Origin: Arthrobacter sp. CDRTa11
Lineage (GTDB): Bacteria > Actinomycetota > Actinomycetes > Actinomycetales > Micrococcaceae
Length of the DNA: 64,000 nt
Assembly (NCBI RefSeq): GCF_026427775.1
Contig: NZ_CP044532.1
Span: 4,030,001 to 4,094,000, forward strand
Reading direction: 5' to 3'
Of this stretch, positions 42,496-51,203 are shown piece by piece. Positions within the stretch are counted from its first letter, which is position 1, and each line of letters opens with the position of its first letter. The notes beneath the pieces were generated by a model that saw only the letters and a program-made list of their open reading frames with translations, ran no database searches and was not told the origin of the DNA. A program made the position numbers and the translations under genes.

Positions 42496-43432
42496 GGCCC
42501 CGGCCGCGCAGGTGACGCCGTCGCTGCTGCGCGACTGGCCACTGCCCTCCGCCGGTGAAGACAAGTATTCGCGCGGTGCCGTGCTGGTGATTGGCGGTGC
42601 CCGGAGTACCCCCGGCGCGGCCCTCCTGGCTGGCCGCGCCGCACTCCGGGCCGGGGCGGGAAAGCTCACGCTTGCCGTTGCCGAATCAGTCGCGGTCCAG
42701 CTGGCCGTGGCGCTCCCGGAAGCGGGCGTCACGGGGCTTCCGGAGACTGCCGAGGGGTCCATGCGGGCCTCCGGGCTTGAACGCATCGCGCCCGCCCTGG
42801 AATCCGCGGACGTGCTTCTGATCGGCCCCGGACTGGACGACGTGGACCTCGCGGTCGAGCTGCTCCGCGCGCTTTTGGGGAACGAGGCAGCGGGCGGTTC
42901 CGACGGCGCTTCCGGTTCCGACGGCGGCGCTTCCGGCGGCGGGCGGGGCGCCACCATTGTGCTGGACGCCTACGCCCTGGGTGCCCTGCCCAAAATCAAG
43001 TCGGAGCTGACCCCCTGGAGGGGACGGCTAATCCTCACGCCGAACCCCACGGAGGCGGAAATCCTGTTGGGCCGGGACCTGGCGAACCTGGAGGATGACG
43101 TGGCGGAGATTGCTGACACGTACCAGGCAGTGGTCAGCTGCCAGGGTTGCATCGCGCGGCCGGCCGGCAGCAAGGCGCCCGAGGACCCGGAGCGTTGGCA
43201 GATCACCACCGGGTTCGGCGGGCTGGGAACCTCCGGGAGCGGGGACATCCTGGCAGGGGCTATTGCCGGTCTTCGTGCCCGTGGCGCCACCGACGCCCAG
43301 GCAGCCTGCTGGGGCACCCACCTCCATGCCGCGGCGGCGGACCGCCTGGCCAGCAGGATGGGACCCCTCGGATTCCTGGCGCACGAGCTAGCCGACGAAC
43401 TGCCGGCCCTCATGATGGAGCTCAACACCTAA
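42479..43432 (+). CDS. nnrD: ADP-dependent NAD(P)H-hydrate dehydratase
   Basis: A 317-residue ribokinase-like enzyme that dehydrates damaged NAD(P)HX: DKYSRGAVLVIGGARSTPGA at the start, VLLIGPGLDD, LILTPNPTEAEILLG and FGGLGTSGSGDILAGAIAGL (the GxGD catalytic loop) follow in order. There is only the kinase-like C-terminal domain; the NnrE epimerase domain found in fused forms is absent. Between about residues 138 and 160 is a Gly/Ser-rich insertion. Start GTG lies within the upstream gene. Confidence 0.92.
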   Translation: MSTRSEAPAAQVTPSLLRDWPLPSAGEDKYSRGAVLVIGGARSTPGAALLAGRAALRAGAGKLTLAVAESVAVQLAVALPEAGVTGLPETAEGSMRASGLERIAPALESADVLLIGPGLDDVDLAVELLRALLGNEAAGGSDGASGSDGGASGGGRGATIVLDAYALGALPKIKSELTPWRGRLILTPNPTEAEILLGRDLANLEDDVAEIADTYQAVVSCQGCIARPAGSKAPEDPERWQITTGFGGLGTSGSGDILAGAIAGLRARGATDAQAACWGTHLHAAAADRLASRMGPLGFLAHELADELPALMMELNT

Positions 43433-43470
43433 GCGGGGGGTTCTGTTGGGGCCCCCCTCCCCCCAACTGG

Positions 43471-43518
43471 GTAGCAGCAAGTGTCGTTTTGCGGCTCCAA
43501 AACGACACTTGCTGCTAC
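43471..43518. repeat. Perfect 20-bp palindromic repeat (family A)
   Basis: Arms GTAGCAGCAAGTGTCGTTTT and its exact complement flank an eight-base loop GCGGCTCC. The flanks continue the family A core (CCAACTGG on the left), as at 24869-24936. It starts 38 bp past nnrD and may end its transcript, but the T-run is internal to the arm, so dispersed-element origin is at least as likely. Confidence 0.85.
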
Positions 43519-43564
43519 CTACTTTGAGGGGAAGCTCAGTGGACCTGCGGCGGGCATGGGATGA

Positions 43565-43583
43565 CCCCCGGCACTGCCGGGGG
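43565..43583 (-). terminator. GC-rich hairpin downstream of the hsp20 gene
   Basis: CCCCCGGC/GCCGGGGG arms with a three-base loop lie 128 bp after the convergent Hsp20 stop. There is no T-run, so the terminator role is tentative. Confidence 0.35.
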
Positions 43584-43710
43584 CCACCGTTTCGGAAGGA
43601 GCAGTCGCTTCGCTGCCGATGCGCCAAAGGCGCTGTGGCGTGCATCAAATAGCTAGTCGCCCAAGAGGCAGCCAACAATGGCGTCCGAACCTTCCGGCCT
43701 TGTGTTGAAA

Positions 43711-44133
43711 CTAGGCGGCAATCTGATGATGTGCCTCCTTCGTTTCAATCTCGATCTTGCGCGGCTTGGCCTTCTCGGTGACAGGAATCCGCAGAGTCAG
43801 GACACCGGCGTCGTACGTTGCCTTCACGTTCTCGGCATCCAGGGCCTCACCCAGGACCAGCTGGCGGCTAAAGACGCCGCGCGGCCGCTCCGAGACGATC
43901 ATTTCGGTGTCCTTCCCCACAGGAGCCGGCCGCTCAGCCTTCACCGTCAGGACGTTCCGTTCCACATCCAGATCAACTGAATCCGCATTTACACCGGGCA
44001 GATCAAAGGCCACCACAAATTCCTGGTCCTCCCGCCACGCGTCCACAGGCATCGCAGCCGGACGCGCCGCCGTGCCGAGGACCTGCTGGGCCAGCCTGTC
44101 CAGCTCACGGAACGGATCGGTTCGCATCAACAT
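43711..44133 (-). CDS. Hsp20/alpha-crystallin small heat-shock protein
   Basis: A 140-residue small heat-shock protein of standard size: N-terminal arm ([20 protein letters not shown]), alpha-crystallin domain ([53 protein letters not shown]) and a short tail. It lacks the Gly/Thr tail of the copy at 24 kb. The ATG follows GGAGGG. A 20-bp perfect palindrome 48 bp upstream suggests tight control by a dimeric repressor. Confidence 0.93.
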   Translation of the reverse strand: MLMRTDPFRELDRLAQQVLGTAARPAAMPVDAWREDQEFVVAFDLPGVNADSVDLDVERNVLTVKAERPAPVGKDTEMIVSERPRGVFSRQLVLGEALDAENVKATYDAGVLTLRIPVTEKAKPRKIEIETKEAHHQIAA

Positions 44134-44180
44134 GGCTTCCCTCCTCGAAAGAGACGTCCAACACTTTTCCTACCAGCTGA

Positions 44181-44200
44181 TCTATATCAGCTGATATAGA
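44181..44200. promoter_or_regulatory. Perfect 20-bp palindrome upstream of hsp20
   Basis: TCTATATCAGCTGATATAGA is a complete palindrome, with an extra half-copy (CAGCTGAT) directly to its left. Position and symmetry suggest an operator for a heat-shock or envelope-stress repressor. The sequence does not resemble the RheA operator or HAIR/CIRCE elements I know. Confidence 0.6.
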
Positions 44201-44282
44201 TTTTTTAGCACTGGCGGCAGCAGGATGCAAGCGGTTTGGAACGGAAAATTTAGCCGAACGCGGTTAGGGGTCTTGGCTAATG

Positions 44283-44296
44283 CTAAGCATGCTTAG
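44283..44296. promoter_or_regulatory. Palindrome CTAAGCATGCTTAG upstream of the CBS gene
   Basis: A 14-bp perfect palindrome, 72 bp before the CBS protein ATG. A close copy (CTAATCATGCTTAC) occurs 62 bp upstream of the Ala-rich repeat protein gene, so it may be a shared regulatory site. Confidence 0.5.
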
Positions 44297-44368
44297 GATA
44301 ATTAACGTGTCGGCATTTAGGGGAAGCAGGCGGCCGCTGTACCGCCTTCGATGATTGGGAGAATCACA

Positions 44369-44785
44369 ATGTCCATCAAGGCACGCGACATCATGAGCGG
44401 CGGCGTGGAATGCGTCGGTGAGAACGAAACGCTGGAGCAGGCAGCGCGGAAAATGAAGGACCTCGACGTCGGCTCGCTGCCGATCTGCGGTGAGGACAAT
44501 AGGCTAAAGGGGATGATCACGGACCGCGACATTGTGATTAAATGCCTCGCCGACGGCGGTGATCCCCGCACTGCCACGGCCGGCCAGTTCGGCCAAGGCA
44601 AGCCCGTGACCATCGGTGCGGACGACTCCATCGAAGAAGCCATCCGCACCATGCAGGAGCACCAGGTCCGCCGCCTGCCCGTGATCGATGGCCACGACCT
44701 GGTGGGCATCCTGAGCCAGGGTGACATCGCGCGCAACTACCCGGAGGACCGGGTGGGCGAACTGGTGGAGTTTATTTCGTACTGA
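44369..44785 (+). CDS. CBS domain-pair protein
   Basis: A 138-residue stand-alone pair of CBS domains: ARDIMSGGVECVGENETLEQ with GMITDRDIVIKCLADG, then AIRTMQEHQVRRLPVIDG with LVGILSQGDIARN. CBS pairs bind adenosyl nucleotides and often act as energy sensors or hypoxia-response proteins in actinobacteria. The ATG at 44369 follows GGGAGAA; the frame is open six codons upstream. Monocistronic. Confidence 0.93.
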   Translation: MSIKARDIMSGGVECVGENETLEQAARKMKDLDVGSLPICGEDNRLKGMITDRDIVIKCLADGGDPRTATAGQFGQGKPVTIGADDSIEEAIRTMQEHQVRRLPVIDGHDLVGILSQGDIARNYPEDRVGELVEFISY

Positions 44786-44817
44786 CCGGCCGGTTGGCGG
44801 TCAGCTCTATCAGCGTC

Positions 44818-45015
44818 CTAGCTGCGGGTCGGGTCCGGCCGCAGTGGTTCCGGCCCCGGATCCGGAACCGGCAATGGGCCGGGAGGTTCCGGCGTCGGAA
44901 CCGGGCTGGGCCGCGCAGGGCCGGGATGGCCCGGTGAGGTGGGGTCGGGGCTGAAAGGATCCGGGCCCGGTTCCGGCGGGAACGGCTCGGGTTCGTGCAC
45001 TGGCGGGATGGTCAT
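44818..45015 (-). CDS. Small proline-rich protein
   Basis: A 65-residue frame in which almost every third residue is proline (MTIPPVHEPEPFPPEPGPD type), with no hydrophobic core. AGAGGGGA six bases before the ATG supports translation. It would be unfolded and extended. Similar Pro/Glu/Asp-rich small proteins occur in related actinobacteria, but a high-GC artefact is possible. Function unknown. Confidence 0.5.
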   Translation of the reverse strand: MTIPPVHEPEPFPPEPGPDPFSPDPTSPGHPGPARPSPVPTPEPPGPLPVPDPGPEPLRPDPTRS

Positions 45016-45203
45016 AGGATTCCCCTCTCAGGCTGGGCGGATGTTCTCTCGCGTGATCAGGATACGCCTGCGCCCATTTCGGAACTAGGCTCACACCTTC
45101 CCCAAGAGCCCGTTGGTGAGGGAGAGCGTCTGGGAAGTGGGGGTGAGCTCCCCCGGTAGCGAACGCCGCCCCGATTGTCTGCACGGGTCTATATATTGAG
45201 GGG

Positions 45204-47456
45204 ATGACCCAGACTCCGCTGCAGGATTCCGCCAACGCGTCCGCTGCCACTGTTTCCGCCGATTCTGCCCGGCCGCCCGTCGCCAAGAGGGTCCCGGGCG
45301 AGCGCACCCACCACGGCGAGACATTCGTGGACAACTATGAATGGCTGCGGGAGAAGGAGTCCCCGGAGGTAGTGGAGCACCTCAGGGCAGAAAATGCGTA
45401 CCAGGAGGCCGTCACAGCCCACCAGGAACCGTTGCGCGAGGCCATTTTCCAGGAGATCAAGGGCCGCACTCAGGAAACTGACTTGTCTGTCCCCAGCCGA
45501 AAGGACGGCTGGTGGTACTTCAGCCGTTCCGCCGAAGGTAAGGAGTACGGAATCCAGTGCCGCGTCCGCGCCCAGGACACCGGAAACCCCGTGGCTGACT
45601 GGACTCCGCCGGCAGTGGAGGCCGGCGTCGAGATCCCTGGCGAGGAAGTGCTGCTGGACGGGAACGTTGAGGCGGAAGGCAAGCCATTCTTCTCCGTGGG
45701 CGGTTCCGCCGTCACCATAGACGGCAACCTGTACGCGTACGCCGTGGACAACGCCGGCGATGAACGCTTCACGCTCCGGATCAAGGACCTCCGCACCGGG
45801 GAGCTGCTGCCGGACGTCATCGAGAACATCTTCTACGGCGTCTCCTTCTCCCCTGACGGCACTCGCATTTTCTACACGGTGGTGGACGATTCGTGGCGGC
45901 CGTACCAGGTCAAGTCCCACGTCCTGGGCACGCCCGTCGCCGACGACGTGGTGATTTACCAGGAGGACGACGTCGCCATGTGGCTGGGCTTTGAGCTCTC
46001 CGGTGACCGGCGCCACCTGGTCCTGGGCATCGGCTGCTCCGAATACAGCGAGACCCGCCTGATGCGGTTCGACGACCCCGACGGCGCCCTCACCACGGTG
46101 ATTTCGCGGGACCAGCGTGTCCTTTACGAGGCCGAGCCTTTCCTGCTGACCGGCCCCGACGGCGAAAAATCCGAACGGATCCTGCTGACCCACAACCGGG
46201 GTGCCATCAACTCCATGGTGTCCCTGGTGGACCCGGCCGAACTCAGCAAGCCGCTGGCGGAGCAGCACTGGGACACCGTCGTCGGGCATTCCGATGATGT
46301 CCGCGTGAACGGCGCGGGCGTCACGTCCACGCATGTAGTGGTGTCTATCCGGAAGGACACCATCGAGCGTGTTCAGGTGCTGGGCCTGAACGGCCTGGGA
46401 ACTGCCGCGCAGGAGGCCCCGGTGGAGCCGGCGTTCGACGAGGAGCTCTACACCGCAGGCGTTGGCGGCTCCGACTACCAGGCCCCGGTGATCCGGCTCG
46501 GCTACACCTCCTACTTCACGCCGTCGCGCGTGTACGACTTTGTGCTGCCCACGCCGGAAAAGCCTGCTGGCGAACTGCTGCTGCGCAAGGAAAGCCCTGT
46601 GCTGGGCGGCTACGACGGCAACGACTACGTGGCCAGCCGGGAATGGGCTGAAGCCCAGGACGGCACCAGGATCCCGCTGTCAGTACTGCGGCATAAGGCG
46701 GTCAAACAGGATTCGACGGCGGCGGGCCTGGTGTACGGCTACGGCTCCTACGAGCTGAGCATGGACCCCGGCTTCGGGATCGCCAGGCTGTCGCTGCTGG
46801 ACCGCGGGGTGGTGTTTGTCATCGCCCACATCCGCGGCGGCGGCGAGCTGGGGCGGCACTGGTATGAGGACGGCAAGAAGCTCAGCAAAAAGAACACGTT
46901 CACCGATTTTGTGGCGGCCACTGACTGGCTGGCCGGCTCAGGCTGGGTGGACCCGGCCAGGATTGCCGCCATGGGAGGCTCCGCCGGCGGACTGCTGGTG
47001 GGAGCCGTGGCCAATCTGGCTCCGGAAAAGTACGCCGCCGTGCTGGCACAGGTCCCTTTCGTGGATCCGCTCACCACCATCCTGGACCCGGACCTTCCGC
47101 TGTCCGCACTGGAGTGGGAGGAATGGGGCAACCCCATTACGGACCCGGCGGTTTATGCCTACATGAAGTCCTACTCGCCCTATGAGAATGTCCGCGACGC
47201 GGCCTACCCCAAGATGGCCGCGGTGACGTCCTTCAACGACACCCGGGTGCTTTATGTGGAGCCGGCCAAATGGGTCCAGGAACTGCGCAACAAAACCACC
47301 GGGAACCAGCCCGTCCTGATGAAGATCGAGATGGATGGCGGCCACGGCGGAGCCTCCGGCCGTTACGTCCAGTGGCGCGAACGTGCCTGGGACTACGCGT
47401 TCATCGCCGATTCCCTGGGCGCCACCGAACTGCTGCCGGGAGCGGGCCTGAAGTAA
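45204..47456 (+). CDS. Prolyl oligopeptidase family serine peptidase (oligopeptidase B-like)
   Basis: A 750-residue S9A peptidase: an N-terminal beta-propeller domain (residues about 75-440) and a C-terminal alpha/beta hydrolase. The catalytic serine is Ser593 in AMGGSAGGLLVGA, the aspartate Asp679 in TSFNDTRV, and the histidine His714 in DGGHGG; the spacing (86, then 35) is close to E. coli oligopeptidase B. It should cleave short peptides after basic residues in the cytosol. Start ATG lies right after GAGGGG. A Ser/Ala-rich N-terminal 25 residues precede RVPGERTHHGETFVDNYEWL. Confidence 0.93.
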   Translation: MTQTPLQDSANASAATVSADSARPPVAKRVPGERTHHGETFVDNYEWLREKESPEVVEHLRAENAYQEAVTAHQEPLREAIFQEIKGRTQETDLSVPSRKDGWWYFSRSAEGKEYGIQCRVRAQDTGNPVADWTPPAVEAGVEIPGEEVLLDGNVEAEGKPFFSVGGSAVTIDGNLYAYAVDNAGDERFTLRIKDLRTGELLPDVIENIFYGVSFSPDGTRIFYTVVDDSWRPYQVKSHVLGTPVADDVVIYQEDDVAMWLGFELSGDRRHLVLGIGCSEYSETRLMRFDDPDGALTTVISRDQRVLYEAEPFLLTGPDGEKSERILLTHNRGAINSMVSLVDPAELSKPLAEQHWDTVVGHSDDVRVNGAGVTSTHVVVSIRKDTIERVQVLGLNGLGTAAQEAPVEPAFDEELYTAGVGGSDYQAPVIRLGYTSYFTPSRVYDFVLPTPEKPAGELLLRKESPVLGGYDGNDYVASREWAEAQDGTRIPLSVLRHKAVKQDSTAAGLVYGYGSYELSMDPGFGIARLSLLDRGVVFVIAHIRGGGELGRHWYEDGKKLSKKNTFTDFVAATDWLAGSGWVDPARIAAMGGSAGGLLVGAVANLAPEKYAAVLAQVPFVDPLTTILDPDLPLSALEWEEWGNPITDPAVYAYMKSYSPYENVRDAAYPKMAAVTSFNDTRVLYVEPAKWVQELRNKTTGNQPVLMKIEMDGGHGGASGRYVQWRERAWDYAFIADSLGATELLPGAGLK

Positions 47457-47503
47457 CGCACCACGCCCGGGTTAGGCGCCGTCACAGGGAATTCCCAAAA
47501 AAG

Positions 47504-47517
47504 CTAATCATGCTTAC
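47504..47517. promoter_or_regulatory. Motif CTAATCATGCTTAC upstream of the repeat protein gene
   Basis: Matches 12 of 14 bases of the palindrome at 44283, and both are followed by an AT-rich AT(A/T)-type tract. It is 62 bp before the GTG start of the Ala-rich protein and may be a shared operator or extended promoter element. Confidence 0.45.
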
Positions 47518-47579
47518 TATTGTCTGGCGCTGGGCTGCCCGCTGGGGGCAGGCCAACCCGCGCTTGAACTGGAGGTTGC

Positions 47580-48272
47580 GTGAGCATGGAGCAGGAAAAG
47601 CGTCCCCTGACTAACGAAGAACTGATGGCGGAGCAGACCACCGCGCTTCCGGACAAGGAAGTTGCCTCGGTCCTGGACCTGAATGCTGATCTGGATCTGG
47701 GCATCGATGCGGCCGCGCCAATCGATCTGGCCGTGGCGGCAAACGCGAACGTGGCGGCACCCATCGACGCCGCGGCCTCCGCCAACATTCTGTCCTTCGG
47801 TTCCGAGGCCCAGGCCCTGGCAGACCAGGGCGTGATCATCGAGCAGGGCATTGTGGCGGATGCGACGGCGGCGTCCACGCAGGACAGCACCATCAGCCAG
47901 GGCAACGACACAGTAGACAGTGGCGAACCCGCGGCCGGAACCGAGGGGAGCCTCCTGCCCGACGGAACGGCGCCTGATGCAACACTGCCGGACGTCGGCG
48001 CGCTGCCGGTTGATCCCGCAGCCGCACTGGACGGGGACCTGCTGAACGTCAACGTTGACGTCGCTGCCGACGCTGACATCGCGGCGCCCATCAACGGCGC
48101 GGTGGCTGCCAATGCGAATGTTGCAGCCCCCATCGACGCCGCAGTCGCGGCGAACATCGGCTCCATCGGAAGCCAGGCCTTCGCCGTTGCCGAGCAGGAC
48201 GCGATGATTTCCCAGCACATCGAGGGTGAGGCTACAGCCACGGCCGACCAGCAGTCCGATCTCGAACAGTAA
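47580..48272 (+). CDS. Ala-rich protein with two internal repeats, possible M50 substrate
   Basis: A 230-residue acidic protein without signal peptide or membrane helix. Two homologous blocks lie 123 residues apart: block 1 about residues 45-98 (AAPIDLAVAANANVAAPIDA) and block 2 about 168-221 (AAPINGAVAANANVAAPIDA). Each continues into a SFGSEAQALADQGVIIEQ or SIGSQAFAVAEQDAMISQ segment and an ADATA/EATATA end. A low-complexity DGTAPDATLPDVGALP linker separates them. Start GTG 47580 or ATG 47586 after GGAGG. It is followed six bases later by an M50 protease with a PqqD-like domain, so a precursor or substrate role is likely but unproven. Confidence 0.8.
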   Translation: MSMEQEKRPLTNEELMAEQTTALPDKEVASVLDLNADLDLGIDAAAPIDLAVAANANVAAPIDAAASANILSFGSEAQALADQGVIIEQGIVADATAASTQDSTISQGNDTVDSGEPAAGTEGSLLPDGTAPDATLPDVGALPVDPAAALDGDLLNVNVDVAADADIAAPINGAVAANANVAAPIDAAVAANIGSIGSQAFAVAEQDAMISQHIEGEATATADQQSDLEQ

Positions 48273-48278
48273 GCACAG

Positions 48279-50702
48279 ATGACTACCGCGAACGGCGGGC
48301 CGAGCTCCCAGGCAGGCCCGCCGTCGTCCGCTGTGGGCGTTGACGGCAGCCAGCCGCAGGTGCCCCTCCGCGCTGATGGGATTCAGCTCATCGGCCGGTC
48401 GCAGGGTTCCGGTTACCGCGAGGCTCCTTCGCTGGTCCGCCGCGCTGACGGTCAGACCCTTCAGCTGACCCCGCTTCTCTACGCCGTGCTGGAGGCGGCC
48501 GACGGGAGCCGTGGGGTTGAGGAGATTGCAGATCATGCAAGCGCCGTCTCCGGCAGGCTGGTCAGCGGGGACAACGTACGCACGCTCATCGATTCCCAGC
48601 TGCTTCCGATGGGCATGCTCCGGCTTGCGGACGGTTCCCAGCCCGAGGTGAAGAAATCCGATCCGCTGCTGGCGATGCGCTTCCGCTACACAGTGACGGA
48701 TCCCGAACGGACGCGAAGGATCACGGCACCGTTCGCGGCCCTGTTCAACCCGCTGATCGTGGTGGCGGTCACCGCCGCGTTCCTGGCCGCCTGCTGGTGG
48801 GTCCTGATGGAGAAGGGCCTGGGCTCTGCCACGCACGAGGCGTTCGAGAACCCGGCCCTGCTCCTGCTGATCTTTCTGATCACGCTGCTCTCCGCGGGAT
48901 TCCACGAGTTCGGGCACGCTGCAGGAGCACGGAAGGGCGGGGCGACCCCCGGCGCGATGGGCGTGGGCCTCTACCTGATCTGGCCGGCGTTCTACACGGA
49001 CGTCACCGATTCCTATCGCCTGGGCAAAGCAGGCAGGCTCCGCACCGATGTGGGCGGCCTGTACTTCAACGCCATCATTGCGGTAGCCATCATGGGCATC
49101 TGGATGGCGACAGGCTTTGACGCCCTCCTGCTGGTGGTGGTCACCCAGATACTGCAGATGGTCCGGCAACTGTTGCCCCTGGTCCGCTTTGACGGCTATC
49201 ACATCCTGGCCGACGCCACAGGCGTGCCGGATCTCTTCCAGCGCATCGGGCCCACACTCCTGGGACTCCTGCCGTGGCGGAGGGGCAATAATGAAGCCGG
49301 GGTTCTCAAGCCGTGGGTACGTGCCGTGGTGACCCTCTGGGTTCTGGTCACCGTGCCCCTGCTGCTGGTCACCATGACGCTGATGGTGATCTCACTGCCC
49401 CGGCTGATGGGAACAGCGTGGGCCAGTGCCGCCAAGCAGCAGTCCCTGCTGGCCGAAAGCCTGTCCGCGGGCGACCTGCCCGGTGCCGCCGTGCGCGCGC
49501 TGGCGATTGCCGCCGTCGCCCTTCCCATGGCGGGCATCGTGTACATCCTGCTGCGGGTCCTGAAGCAGCTGACAACCGTTACGTGGCGGAAGACGCGGGG
49601 CAACGTCCTGCGGCGCGGCGCCGCGATGGCGGCCATTGCCGCCATGCTTGCCGGCCTTGCCTGGGCGTGGTGGCCCGACGGCGGGACGTACCGCCCGGTC
49701 CAGCCGTATGAACGCGGAACGCTGGCAGACGTCACCACATCGGTGTTTCCGCAGTCCGGCGGCATCCTCGGGGAAGGCCAGTCCGGCAGCACGGTTGCCC
49801 TTTGGCCTGCCGGAACAGCAATGCCCACCCGCGAGCAGCCCCAGCTGAGCATGGTGCTGATACCCACGGGCAGTGCCACCACTGAGGCCGGTGCTCCCTC
49901 CGGGCTGACCTCATCAGAAGGCGGCCCCGCGCCGTCCTGGGTCTTTCCCTTCGACCGGCCCGAGGGTCCTCAACCGGACGGCAACCAGGCGCTGGCGGTA
50001 ACCACGAGGGACGGCTCGGTTACCTACAGCGTGGCCTTTGCCCTGGTCTGGGCCGACGACGGGGAGCCCGTTGACGCCAGGAACGAGGCCTATGCGTTTG
50101 CCAGCTGCGCAGGCTGCGCCGCCGTGGCCGTGGGATTCCAGGTAGTGCTCATTTTGGGCCAGGCGGATGTGGTTGTTCCGGAGAACCTGTCAGCCGCAGC
50201 AAACTACAACTGCTTCGAATGCCTCACCTACGCGCTGGCCAGCCAGCTGGTCATCACCCTGGACGGACCGTTGAGTGATGCCGGCCAAGCCAGGCTGGCG
50301 GCACTCTGGGCAGAGATCGCTGAGTACGGCCGGAACATCCGCAGCGTTCCGCTCTCCGACATCCAGTCCCGGCTTGCCGCGTACAAAGAGCAGATTGTTG
50401 CCATTGTCCAGGCAGATCCCAGTGCCGCCAGGTCCGGAACGTCCACGTCCATGGGGACTGCCAGCCCGGGGCCAAACGGCGGCGCCTTGCCTTCCGGCTC
50501 CACCGGCCCAGCAACAGCGCCCGCGCCCGCGGGAACAGCGCCCACAGGAACGGCGCCCGCCACCGGCCTGCCCAGCCAGCCTGCGCCGACAGCCGGTTCC
50601 ACCACGGTTCCGGCCACCCCTGCGCCCGCGGAGACGGCCGTGCCGGGATCCCAAGCAACTAGCCCAGTGGCTGAACCGCTTCCCAGCACGCCCCCGGGCT
50701 AG
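48279..50702 (+). CDS. M50-type membrane metalloprotease with PqqD-like N-terminal domain
   Basis: An 807-residue protein in four parts. Residues 30-115 look like a PqqD/RiPP recognition element (DGIQLIGRSQGSGYREAPSL, LLYAVLEAADGSRGVEEIAD). Residues 150-460 are a polytopic membrane protease of the site-2/YydH type, with the zinc motif HEFGH (209-213) and the second ligand in FDGYH (Asp305). Residues 480-710 are an extracytoplasmic domain with two CxxC pairs (610/613, 645/648). The last 95 residues are a Pro/Thr/Ala-rich tail. It begins six bases after the repeat protein stop. Such proteins process or export peptides. The exact reaction is unknown. Confidence 0.87.
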   Translation: MTTANGGPSSQAGPPSSAVGVDGSQPQVPLRADGIQLIGRSQGSGYREAPSLVRRADGQTLQLTPLLYAVLEAADGSRGVEEIADHASAVSGRLVSGDNVRTLIDSQLLPMGMLRLADGSQPEVKKSDPLLAMRFRYTVTDPERTRRITAPFAALFNPLIVVAVTAAFLAACWWVLMEKGLGSATHEAFENPALLLLIFLITLLSAGFHEFGHAAGARKGGATPGAMGVGLYLIWPAFYTDVTDSYRLGKAGRLRTDVGGLYFNAIIAVAIMGIWMATGFDALLLVVVTQILQMVRQLLPLVRFDGYHILADATGVPDLFQRIGPTLLGLLPWRRGNNEAGVLKPWVRAVVTLWVLVTVPLLLVTMTLMVISLPRLMGTAWASAAKQQSLLAESLSAGDLPGAAVRALAIAAVALPMAGIVYILLRVLKQLTTVTWRKTRGNVLRRGAAMAAIAAMLAGLAWAWWPDGGTYRPVQPYERGTLADVTTSVFPQSGGILGEGQSGSTVALWPAGTAMPTREQPQLSMVLIPTGSATTEAGAPSGLTSSEGGPAPSWVFPFDRPEGPQPDGNQALAVTTRDGSVTYSVAFALVWADDGEPVDARNEAYAFASCAGCAAVAVGFQVVLILGQADVVVPENLSAAANYNCFECLTYALASQLVITLDGPLSDAGQARLAALWAEIAEYGRNIRSVPLSDIQSRLAAYKEQIVAIVQADPSAARSGTSTSMGTASPGPNGGALPSGSTGPATAPAPAGTAPTGTAPATGLPSQPAPTAGSTTVPATPAPAETAVPGSQATSPVAEPLPSTPPG

Positions 50703-50735
50703 GTGCGGCAGGCGTCGGTTGTGAGACAGGTGAGC

Positions 50736-51203
50736 TCAACCGGCGTCCCGTCCGTACTCGGGGTGCTCCGCCAGCAGCTCGGCCAGGGTTTCAAGGTTGG
50801 CGCGGACCGTCCGGGCCTGTGCCTTCTCCACGAGGGGGTCCGCCAGCTTCCCGAAGATCCCGCCGAGCCCGGAATCCGCATCAATCCGGAAGGTCAGGCG
50901 GGTACCGTCGCCCTCCGGTTCCAGGGAGTTGGTGATGGTGAAATTCATCTTCCCTTCAATGGAGCGGGCCACCGTCTTCCGCGGCGGATCGAAGTCGATG
51001 TTTTCGGCCACCCAGTCGAAATGCCGACCCATGACCTTGCTGGTGCCCCGTACCCTGGTGCCTGGCCCCGGCGGACCCTCAGTGATCTGTTCGGTCCGAA
51101 TCACCGAGGAATCCCAGACCGGGATGTTCTCGCTCCTGACCAGGAAATCAAAAACCTCCTGCGGCGGGCGGGCGATGAAGACACTCTCTTCTATGACGGG
51201 CAT
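50736..51203 (-). CDS. SRPBCC family protein
   Basis: A 155-residue START-like hydrophobic-cavity protein: MPVIEESVFIARPPQEVFDF, RTEQITEGPPGPGTRVRGTS and TNSLEPEGDGTRLTFRID are family landmarks. Members bind lipids or polyketides, often without enzymatic activity. ATG 51203 follows GAGGGAG; the frame is open 28 codons upstream. It is convergent with the metalloprotease gene, separated by 33 bp. Confidence 0.88.
   Translation of the reverse strand: MPVIEESVFIARPPQEVFDFLVRSENIPVWDSSVIRTEQITEGPPGPGTRVRGTSKVMGRHFDWVAENIDFDPPRKTVARSIEGKMNFTITNSLEPEGDGTRLTFRIDADSGLGGIFGKLADPLVEKAQARTVRANLETLAELLAEHPEYGRDAG

Noticed and set aside
47517..49202. 561-residue minus-strand frame opposite the repeat protein and M50 genes
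   Set aside because: Antisense artefact: no recognisable domain, while the plus strand has conserved protease motifs.
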